Shown here: positions 26,873-32,304 of the stretch, piece by piece
How positions within the stretch are numbered: position 1 is the stretch's first letter
Layout: each line of letters opens with the position of its first letter
Assembly (NCBI GenBank): GCA_018824205.1
Contig: JAHJGX010000186.1
Location: 1-32,304 of the forward strand
DNA length: 32,304 nucleotides
Reading direction: 5' to 3'
Source of the DNA: a bacterium
GTDB lineage: Bacteria; Fidelibacterota; UBA2242
Translations under genes and position numbers: made by a program
The notes under the pieces: generated by a model
Databases searched by the model: none
Told to the model about the DNA's origin: nothing
Seen by the model: only the letters and a program-made list of their open reading frames with translations

Positions 26873-28215
26873 TAGCCTTCCTTCTCGATAAGCGTTAACA
26901 CTCGCCGTAAATTTTCTCCATGCTCGATCTTTGACGGACAGACGTAGGTACAAAGCGCCAGATCCTCTTCCGCCAGTTCCAGGCAACCCAGTTTTTCCGC
27001 TTCATCAATATCATCAACCGCCAGTGCTCTCAATAAAAAGGTCGGTAATATATCCAGCGGCATCACCTTTTCATAACTGCCAATCGGTACAATACTGCGG
27101 ATTCCGCCATGGAGATTCGTATTAAAATCAAATTTTTTATGGGGAAAGAGTTTTGACACTACGATGTTCTTCACGGAATAAATATTAAAGCCCGGACTCA
27201 GCCAGCCAAAAAGTTTGCGCACACCGCCTTCGGGAATAACTGTCACCTGCTGGTGATATCGGCCAAGATATGCCAGTGCGTCATTCGCACGAAAACCGTG
27301 GAGCACTGAGCCTGAGATAACCCGCTGATTACCGTCTTTCAGTTCGTTCTTCGATAAATCCGTAATAGAAGCCCCGAGTCGCGTTTTCAGCAGACGGGGT
27401 TGTTTAACCGATGGCCCAGCAAAAGAAATAATTCGCTCGGTCAAAATTCTGCCGTTTAGAAACAGATGTCCGATGGCGATTACATCCTGAGCCATGAGAT
27501 GCCAGACGGTTTTTGTCCGGGACACCGGATCTAAAAAATGAATATGAGTACCAACGTTTCCCGACGGGTGAGGTCCGTCGAATTCCTCCACCTTCAGATT
27601 TTCCAGATGACAGGTCGGAATATCACTGTTTTTTGATTTGCACAGGAAAAGTTTTCCGTCAGTAAGTTTCGCGACAATCTTCATTCCCGCAATAAACTCA
27701 TTACTTTTCAGACGGACAATTTTCTCAACGTCCGGCGCCAGGGGATTGGTATCCATAGCGGTGATGAATATGGAATGAGGGACTGTATCAGGATCGGCTA
27801 CCGTCTCAAAGGGTCTGTTTCTCAACGCTGTCCACAACCCGGATTCCAGCAATTGAGATGTAATATTATTTCGATCCAGGGTGTTAATTTGATCGGCATT
27901 ATAGAAATGAAACGTCAGTTCTTCATTTCCCTGTAGTTCGATAACCATCGACAGAAATACCCGCTTTTCGCCACGATTAATTTCGATCACTTTGCCTGGA
28001 CCGGGTGACGTATAACGAATCGCCGGGGTTTTCTTATCTGAAAATAATAGTTGTCCCAGTTTAACGGTATCACCCACCGAAACTGCCAAATCCGGTTTCA
28101 TGCCGGTATAATCAGGCCCGACAAGGGCAACCTTCTTTACCGGATTTGTATCGTACACAGCCTGTTCCGGCTCACCGTTAATAGGGAGATTCAGTCCTTT
28201 TTTTAACTTAATCAA
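26872..28215 (-). CDS. nqrA: Na+-translocating NADH:quinone reductase subunit A
   Basis: A 447-residue cytoplasmic-side subunit and first gene of the operon. Family landmarks include [15 protein letters not shown] at the N-terminus, [29 protein letters not shown], the [13 protein letters not shown] loop and a C-terminal [10 protein letters not shown] with Cys pair. It begins at TTG 28215 with GGAG 8 bases before; no ATG or GTG is better placed. About 75 bases separate it from the terminator hairpin of the upstream sulfur operon, so the nqr promoter must lie there. Confidence 0.96.
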   Translation of the reverse strand: MIKLKKGLNLPINGEPEQAVYDTNPVKKVALVGPDYTGMKPDLAVSVGDTVKLGQLLFSDKKTPAIRYTSPGPGKVIEINRGEKRVFLSMVIELQGNEELTFHFYNADQINTLDRNNITSQLLESGLWTALRNRPFETVADPDTVPHSIFITAMDTNPLAPDVEKIVRLKSNEFIAGMKIVAKLTDGKLFLCKSKNSDIPTCHLENLKVEEFDGPHPSGNVGTHIHFLDPVSRTKTVWHLMAQDVIAIGHLFLNGRILTERIISFAGPSVKQPRLLKTRLGASITDLSKNELKDGNQRVISGSVLHGFRANDALAYLGRYHQQVTVIPEGGVRKLFGWLSPGFNIYSVKNIVVSKLFPHKKFDFNTNLHGGIRSIVPIGSYEKVMPLDILPTFLLRALAVDDIDEAEKLGCLELAEEDLALCTYVCPSKIEHGENLRRVLTLIEKEG

Positions 28216-28289
28216 CGTATTCGCTCCGATTATTGCCGGTAATTTAAAACTTTAACATCCGATAAACCATAACTCTCTGTAAGGAAAAA

Positions 28290-28381
28290 ATCAAGCCACG
28301 AACATCCGGCGATTTACATTGCCCCCACCGTCGGGAAGTAATACTGAAAACAGTGATTACTCAATTTGTCCGTGGCTTGAT
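28290..28381 (-). terminator. Long-loop terminator-like inverted repeat after dsrE2-like gene
   Basis: ATCAAGCCACG at 28290-28300 pairs perfectly with CGTGGCTTGAT at 28371-28381, with about 70 bases between. On the minus strand the second arm is followed directly by six T (28289-28284), and the first arm starts 5 bases after the stop of the dsrE2-like gene. A long loop is unusual for a simple terminator; the loop may itself fold. Confidence 0.55.
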
Positions 28382-28386
28382 AACCA

Positions 28387-28881
28387 TTATGTAAAAATAA
28401 TCTGCGCTCCTGCTGACATTTCATAAAACTCGCCCACGGTAAGCACTTTATCCACCTCGGGACAAAAATCATCCATTGTCAGGTCAAACATATCGACCGT
28501 TGCTTTACAGGCATAGAGTTTACCGCCGGCAGCACTGATCATTTCAATAAATTCACGAACCGGCGGAATATCCAGCTTGTCCATGGTTTTATTCATCATC
28601 CATGTCGCAAACGCAGACATGCCGGGAAGCGCTCCTAATAGCGTCGGTAACGGAAACCCTTTTGCATCGGGAACCCGCATCGCCGGATTGCCAACTGTGG
28701 CGATTTTGATATTGTCCATATATTTATCCAGGACAGCATACAGACCAAAAAATGTAAAAAACAGATTCGCTTCCATCCCCTCCATCCGGGCGCCGTTGGC
28801 CATGATAAGGCCGGGGTAGACACCTTCCAGAGAACCGCGGGAAACGACAATCGAAACCTTTTTGATTTTTTCGTCAGTCAT
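28387..28881 (-). CDS. DsrE/DsrF/DsrH-like family protein (DsrE2 type)
   Basis: A 164-residue sulfur-handling protein. KKVSIVVSRGSLEGVYPGLIMANGA opens the Rossmann-like DsrE fold, followed by the family's METHYL-rich middle (LPGMSAFATWMMNKTM). The LYACKATVDMF segment has C125, the Cys expected to carry a persulfide; C140 follows in DDFCPEVD. In sulfur oxidisers DsrE2-type proteins bind sulfane sulfur and pass it to TusA or DsrC-type proteins. Here it follows a TusE/DsrC-like gene by 11 bases and closes the arsR-sqr-tusE-dsrE2 run. The family call is firm; the exact sulfur donor is unknown. Confidence 0.88.
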   Translation of the reverse strand: MTDEKIKKVSIVVSRGSLEGVYPGLIMANGARMEGMEANLFFTFFGLYAVLDKYMDNIKIATVGNPAMRVPDAKGFPLPTLLGALPGMSAFATWMMNKTMDKLDIPPVREFIEMISAAGGKLYACKATVDMFDLTMDDFCPEVDKVLTVGEFYEMSAGAQIIFT

Positions 28882-28892
28882 TTTAATCTCCT

Positions 28893-29207
28893 TTATACAC
28901 AGCTGGCTGGTTTTTCCAGACCGGCAATTTTCGATGCTTTTTTCATTGGGCCATCAGGAAACAGTTGATACAGGGTTTTTGTATCCACAACACCCGATTT
29001 GGTCAGGCGGCGGATCGTCGGAAGAGCGCCATTTTCCTTAACCTCTTTTTGCAGAAATTCCATTACTTTCCAATGTGACTCAGTCAATTCAATTCCTTCT
29101 TCTTTAGCAATTGCCTCACCGATTTCCCGGGTCCACTGCGAATGATCGGTCAGGTAACCTTCCTCATTCACATTGACATCAACACCAGCAATGTTCTTTG
29201 TTGCCAT
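28893..29207 (-). CDS. TusE/DsrC-family sulfur-relay protein
   Basis: A 104-residue protein; ATG 29207 is set by AAGGAG 7 bases upstream, while an open extension to 29312 merely overlaps the sqr-like gene. It matches the family from EEGYLTDHSQWTREIG to LYQLFPDGPMKKASKIAGLEKP. The penultimate C103 (ASCV) is the reactive C-terminal-arm Cys. The second Cys of true DsrC, eleven residues earlier, is Ser92. That makes it TusE-like in chemistry: it can carry a persulfide on one Cys but cannot form the DsrC trisulfide bridge. No dsrAB, tusBCD or mnmA gene is visible, so the partner is more likely the adjacent DsrE2-like protein. Confidence 0.9.
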   Translation of the reverse strand: MATKNIAGVDVNVNEEGYLTDHSQWTREIGEAIAKEEGIELTESHWKVMEFLQKEVKENGALPTIRRLTKSGVVDTKTLYQLFPDGPMKKASKIAGLEKPASCV

Positions 29208-29227
29208 TTTATTCTCCTTCTCTTCAT

Positions 29228-30460
29228 TTATAATTTCTTTCCAAGTTTCGTCATTTGCGCGGTAATCATCGGAATCGGCCAGCCACGCAAAAGGACATTC
29301 CAATAAATCCATTTGAATGCCAGCTTGCCGAAATGATTCATGCGTGATTCTTTTAACAATGCCATTGGCCCGATGATCGGCAATGGAAATTTTCCTTCCA
29401 CCGGCTCGACATCATAATTAAAATCAATTAAAAAACCTTTCCCAAAACCGGATTCGATAAAACAGTTGGCATGGCCGTCAAAATCCTCTTTCAGTGGTTT
29501 ATTCCGGATAAAATGCAGAATGTTCTCGGTCAAAATTTCGGCCTCGAAGTGAGCCACAGAACCGGCTTTGGAACTGGGCAAATCGGTCGCGTCACCCAGG
29601 ACAAATATATTCTCGTGGGCTTTGGACTGCAACGTATGTTTGTGAGTCGGAATGTAGTTCAGTTCATCTCCCATTCCGGATCGCTCGATGACACTGTCGC
29701 CCATGTTAGTCGGAATGGAAACCAGAATATCATAATCCACCTCTTTCTCATCGAAAGAGACCAGTTTCTTCGCAGACCCATCCACATGCATAATATTAAA
29801 ATCCGGAACAAGGTTCACATTTTTATTCTCAAGCAAATGGCTTAAAACGCCAGAAGCGCGGGGTTTTGTAAATGCACCCGACAGCGGTGTGACATACTTG
29901 ATTTCCACATCGTCACGTATCCCTTTTTTCGAAAAATACCAGTCCGCCAGGAAAGTAAACTCAAGTGGGGCAACCGGACACTTGATCGGCATTTCAGCAA
30001 TATGCACCACCAGTTTACCACCCTTCCAGCCTTTCAATCGTTTTGCTAATGCTACAGAGCCTTCGACCGTGTAAAAATCAAACGCGTTCTCACCCCAGCT
30101 ACTGTTCAGCAAACCGTCGACCTCACCGGGAACAATGTTCGTACCGGTTGCGATAATCAGGATATGATATTCAATCGACTTGCCGTTTTGCAGTTTCACA
30201 CGGTTTTTTTCTGGTTCAATAATTTCAATGATTTCCTGAATATATTCGACATTTTTCGGCAAAAAGTCGGTCTTATTACGAGTGACATCCTCCTCGGTAT
30301 ACATCTCGAACGGAATAAACAGAAATCCCGGCTGGTAATAATGCTTCGGATGTTGATCGACGACCGTAATAGTCCAGTCTTTTTTATCCAGTTTCCGCAG
30401 TAATCGGTTGGCCATGATTGTACCGGCTGTACCGGCGCCCAGAATTAATACTTTCTTCAT
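29228..30460 (-). CDS. Sulfide:quinone oxidoreductase-like flavoprotein
   Basis: A 410-residue FAD enzyme, peripheral on the membrane. The FAD-binding GAGTAG is at 8-13, ATGTNIVPG near 104-112 and the second FAD motif FVLGDATDLPSSKAGSVAHFE at 286-306. C161 (IKCPVAPLEF) and C333 (HANCFIES) occupy the positions of the two redox Cys of SQR; the third Cys of type I enzymes is missing. The C-terminal aromatic/basic stretch (FKWIYWNVLLRGWPIP) suits membrane docking and quinone access. AAGGAG lies 5 bases before ATG 30460. It should oxidise sulfide to polysulfide or persulfide, feeding the TusE- and DsrE-like carriers downstream. A type III/VI SQR or related NAD(P)/FAD oxidoreductase cannot be excluded. 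Confidence 0.86.
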   Translation of the reverse strand: MKKVLILGAGTAGTIMANRLLRKLDKKDWTITVVDQHPKHYYQPGFLFIPFEMYTEEDVTRNKTDFLPKNVEYIQEIIEIIEPEKNRVKLQNGKSIEYHILIIATGTNIVPGEVDGLLNSSWGENAFDFYTVEGSVALAKRLKGWKGGKLVVHIAEMPIKCPVAPLEFTFLADWYFSKKGIRDDVEIKYVTPLSGAFTKPRASGVLSHLLENKNVNLVPDFNIMHVDGSAKKLVSFDEKEVDYDILVSIPTNMGDSVIERSGMGDELNYIPTHKHTLQSKAHENIFVLGDATDLPSSKAGSVAHFEAEILTENILHFIRNKPLKEDFDGHANCFIESGFGKGFLIDFNYDVEPVEGKFPLPIIGPMALLKESRMNHFGKLAFKWIYWNVLLRGWPIPMITAQMTKLGKKL

Positions 30461-30469
30461 CAATTCTCC

Positions 30470-30796
30470 TTAAGCATTTAGAAAACTGTCATGCAGATAG
30501 GTAATAATCTCTTTGACTCTCTGGTCAACCAATTTGTAAATAATTCGCTTCCCGTCACGCCGACTTTCGACAATACCAGCCATACTCAACAGCCGCAATT
30601 GCTGTGAAATGTTTGAAAAATTGCTGGTCTGAATCGTATCCACAATCTCACCGACGCAAAATTCACTTTCGGTCAGTAAGCAAAGGATCCGAAAGCGGGT
30701 CCTGTTGGAAATCAGTGCAAATAAGTCAACTACCCTCTGGCATACGGGTTCGTTGTTTTTGAATCGCTGTTTGATTTGTTCTAAAGTTTCCTTCAT
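30470..30796 (-). CDS. ArsR-family transcriptional repressor of the sulfur operon
   Basis: A 108-residue winged-helix regulator. ATG 30802 directly abuts GGAGG, so ATG 30796, 6 bases after it, is the likely start. The wHTH spans VVDLFALISNRTRFRILCLL to IVESRRDGKRIIYKLVD. With this numbering, Cys are C19, C39 and C47; there is no CxC metal box and no C-terminal Cys, so the two-Cys sulfide switch of SqrR/BigR would have to use other pairs, for example C19/C39. The gene is 9 bases ahead of the sqr-like gene, and a palindrome lies in its promoter spacer; sulfide- or persulfide-responsive autorepression is the inference. Confidence 0.88.
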   Translation of the reverse strand: MKETLEQIKQRFKNNEPVCQRVVDLFALISNRTRFRILCLLTESEFCVGEIVDTIQTSNFSNISQQLRLLSMAGIVESRRDGKRIIYKLVDQRVKEIITYLHDSFLNA

Positions 30797-30820
30797 TTTC
30801 ATCCTCCATTATTTTAGCAT

Positions 30821-30849
30821 ATATTAAAATGTACAAACATTAAAATCAA
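30821..30849 (-). promoter_or_regulatory. Promoter with operator of the arsR-sqr operon
   Basis: Minus strand: TTGATT (30849-30844), 17 bases, TAATAT (30826-30821), about 25 bases before the arsR start. The spacer holds the palindrome AATGT-TTGT-ACATT (30841-30828). A repressor bound there would block polymerase directly, the standard ArsR arrangement. Confidence 0.65.
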
Positions 30850-30891
30850 GGAGTTTTTTACATTTTTTAATGCGGAGAAATGAAAACTTTG

Positions 30892-30910
30892 CGAAAGTTC
30901 TCAACTTTCG
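30892..30910. other. Perfect short hairpin upstream of the sulfur operon
   Basis: CGAAAGTT-CTC-AACTTTCG, 8-bp arms with a 3-base loop, about 45 bases upstream of the -35 box. It could be a second regulator site or part of the transcript end of the M3 gene. Confidence 0.35.
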
Positions 30911-30932
30911 TAAAACTAAAAAGCCTTATAAA

Positions 30933-30962
30933 AAGGGAGTGCATGATTCCATACACTCCCTT
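30933..30962 (-). terminator. Rho-independent terminator of the M3 oligopeptidase gene
   Basis: AAGGGAGTG (30933-30941) pairs with CACTCCCTT (30954-30962) around a 12-base loop. Read on the minus strand it is followed by TTT and further T-rich sequence, 25 bases after the stop at 30988. Confidence 0.75.
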
Positions 30963-30987
30963 AAATCTCGATAATCGAATAATTAGT

Positions 30988-32304
30988 CTATTTCAGCCCG
31001 CGCCGCTCCAGCAGCGGCTCAATACTTGGCTCCTTGCCGCGGAATCGTTTATACAGAACCATGGGCTCTTCCGTACCACCTTTGGCTAAAATATTTTCCC
31101 GAAATGACCGGGCCAGATCCTTATTAAACAGATCGGTTTCTTTGAATGCCTGAAACGCGTCGGCATCCAGTACTTCCGCCCAGATGTAGCTGTAATAACC
31201 CGCAGAATAACCGCTGGTGAAAATATGCCGGAAATAGGGCGTCCGGTAGCGGCTGATGATCTCAGGTATCAGTCCAATTCGTCCAAGGGATTCATCCTCG
31301 AATTCCAGTACATCTTCAACCGGCCGGGCCGTGGTCAGAGTATGCCAATCCATATCCAGGAACGATGCTGCCAAATATTCTACGGTTTCAAAGCCCTGGT
31401 TGAACAGGCTGGAATTTTTAATCTTTTCAATCAGTTCGTCGGGAATGGGTTCACCGGTTTGATAATGAACAGCATAGGTTTTAAGGACTTCCGGTTCCAA
31501 TGCCCAGTTTTCCATGATCTGTGACGGCAGTTCTACGAAATCTCTCGCGACACTTGTTCCCGTCAAACGAGGGTATGTGCTATTACTAAACAGTCCATGC
31601 AGCGCATGACCGAATTCATGGTAAATTGTTGTGACTTCATCAAGACTCAGCAATGCCGGCTTTTCAGCGGTCGGTTTTGAAAGATTAAAAACATTATTAA
31701 TTACCGGCGTCACATTCTTACCGTCTTTTTTCATCTGTTTACGATAAGCACCGCACCAGGCTCCGCCCCGTTTACTGGCTCTCGGATGATAATCGGTATA
31801 CAACACTCCAATGATCGTTCCATCGGCTTCTTTGACTTCAAACGCCTTCACATCTTCGTGATAAACCGGGATGTCATTGCGTTCACGGAATGTGATGCCC
31901 CAGAGTTTGGTGGCCAGATCGAACGCTCCCTGGCGAACATATTTCAACTGAAAATAGGGTCTGAGGACCTCATTGTCCATGTCGTATTTCTCTTTTTTCA
32001 GTTTCTCCGCGTAATACCACCAATCCCAGGATTCCAATCGGAATTTGTTACCTTCACGGTCGGCAATCGCCTGCATTTCTTTCAGTTCGGCTTTCGCTCT
32101 CTTCAGGGCCGGTTTCCACAATTTATCCAGCAGTTCATAGACATTTTCCGGATTCTGGGCCATGTTCACATCCAGTACAAAGTGCGCATGAGTTGGAAAT
32201 CCCAGCAGTTGGGCCCGTTCTGCCCTCAGGGCAACGATTTTCGCGGCAATTCCCTTATTATCAAATTCATCATTATTATTGCCGCGATTGATATAACCCA
32301 TGTA
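30988..32304 (-). CDS. M3-family oligopeptidase / peptidyl-dipeptidase (Dcp/PrlC-type), 5' end outside window
   Basis: The frame runs off the right edge; 438 codons of the C-terminal part are present. The zinc motif is HEFGHALHGLFS, followed by the family blocks GTSVARDFVELPSQIMENWA and the substrate-binding SGYSAGYYSYIWAEVLDADAF. This ordering and the closing RFRGKEPSIEPLLERRG identify a thimet-type M3A peptidase of the Dcp/OpdA branch, which in bacteria degrades short peptides in the cytoplasm or periplasm. Whether a signal peptide exists cannot be seen. It is separated from the sulfur operon by its own terminator and so is not part of it. Confidence 0.93.
   Translation of the reverse strand, partial: YMGYINRGNNNDEFDNKGIAAKIVALRAERAQLLGFPTHAHFVLDVNMAQNPENVYELLDKLWKPALKRAKAELKEMQAIADREGNKFRLESWDWWYYAEKLKKEKYDMDNEVLRPYFQLKYVRQGAFDLATKLWGITFRERNDIPVYHEDVKAFEVKEADGTIIGVLYTDYHPRASKRGGAWCGAYRKQMKKDGKNVTPVINNVFNLSKPTAEKPALLSLDEVTTIYHEFGHALHGLFSNSTYPRLTGTSVARDFVELPSQIMENWALEPEVLKTYAVHYQTGEPIPDELIEKIKNSSLFNQGFETVEYLAASFLDMDWHTLTTARPVEDVLEFEDESLGRIGLIPEIISRYRTPYFRHIFTSGYSAGYYSYIWAEVLDADAFQAFKETDLFNKDLARSFRENILAKGGTEEPMVLYKRFRGKEPSIEPLLERRGLK

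Noticed and set aside
26873-26986. N-terminal extension of NqrB
   Set aside because: Overlaps nqrA in another frame; GTG 26872 with AAGGAAGG gives the normal NqrB start.
29208-29312. N-terminal extension of the TusE/DsrC-like protein
   Set aside because: Overlaps the end of the sqr-like gene; AAGGAG before ATG 29207 fixes the start.
1-32304. CRISPR array, tRNA or rRNA gene
   Set aside because: No regularly spaced short repeats and no cloverleaf or rRNA-like segments were recognised by eye; a tRNAscan/Infernal run would be decisive.

Overview
The window reads as a chromosomal segment of a Gram-negative FCB-group bacterium (Calditrichota / 'Marinimicrobia' / Cloacimonadota / Ignavibacteria-like). 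The phylum is an inference. It rests on a secreted protein with a YPNPFNP-type C-terminal sorting domain, a giant Reg_prop sensor kinase, a six-subunit Na+-NQR and moderately AT-rich DNA. No tRNA, rRNA or CRISPR array was seen.

Layout: (1) 1-4243 is a carbohydrate module: a GH130 glycoside phosphorylase (5' end off the window), an MsmK/UgpC-type sugar ABC ATPase, and on the opposite strand an AraC regulator followed by a sialate O-acetylesterase-like gene that is frameshifted and short. (2) 4244-13409 is a sensing and surface module: a 1058-residue periplasmic-propeller histidine kinase, a NarL-type response regulator, and a 1484-residue exported GDPD/FN3/LamG protein with a type IX-like sorting domain. 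A 50-bp near-repeat precedes both the regulator and the exported protein and may be the regulator's binding site. (3) 13410-15516 is scarred DNA: a decayed IS982-family element, the 3' half of a CobW-like GTPase gene starting exactly at the IS edge, and an intact B12-binding corrinoid protein. A 172-bp piece of the CobW gene recurs 10.2 kb away at 4234-4405, where it supplies the apparent start codon of the AraC gene. (4) 16129-20535 holds an M61 peptidase and a tightly packed trio: D-2-hydroxyacid dehydrogenase, SplB-like radical SAM protein with a C-terminal helix-hairpin-helix, and a cupin.

(5) From about 20.6 kb to the end everything is on the minus strand. An AT-rich cassette of small genes (a DUF3467-like protein, a coiled-coil protein and a 67-residue protein, with a possible 30-residue membrane peptide) has its own promoter. 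Then comes the Na+-translocating NADH:quinone reductase operon nqrABCDEF, followed by a CBS-domain gene and a tiny Cys-rich membrane protein that may be the NqrM maturation factor. Next is a sulfur module read arsR -> sqr-like -> tusE/dsrC-like -> dsrE2-like, with a palindromic operator in the spacer of a clear promoter. The window ends in a partial Dcp/M3 oligopeptidase.

Together the intact genes describe a glycan-using, sodium-energised heterotroph that handles reduced sulfur. The middle of the window shows gene decay and rearrangement around an old insertion sequence. The most unusual signals are the chimeric CobW-fragment/AraC junction, the twin 50-bp element around the two-component system, and the uncharacterised small-gene cassette.
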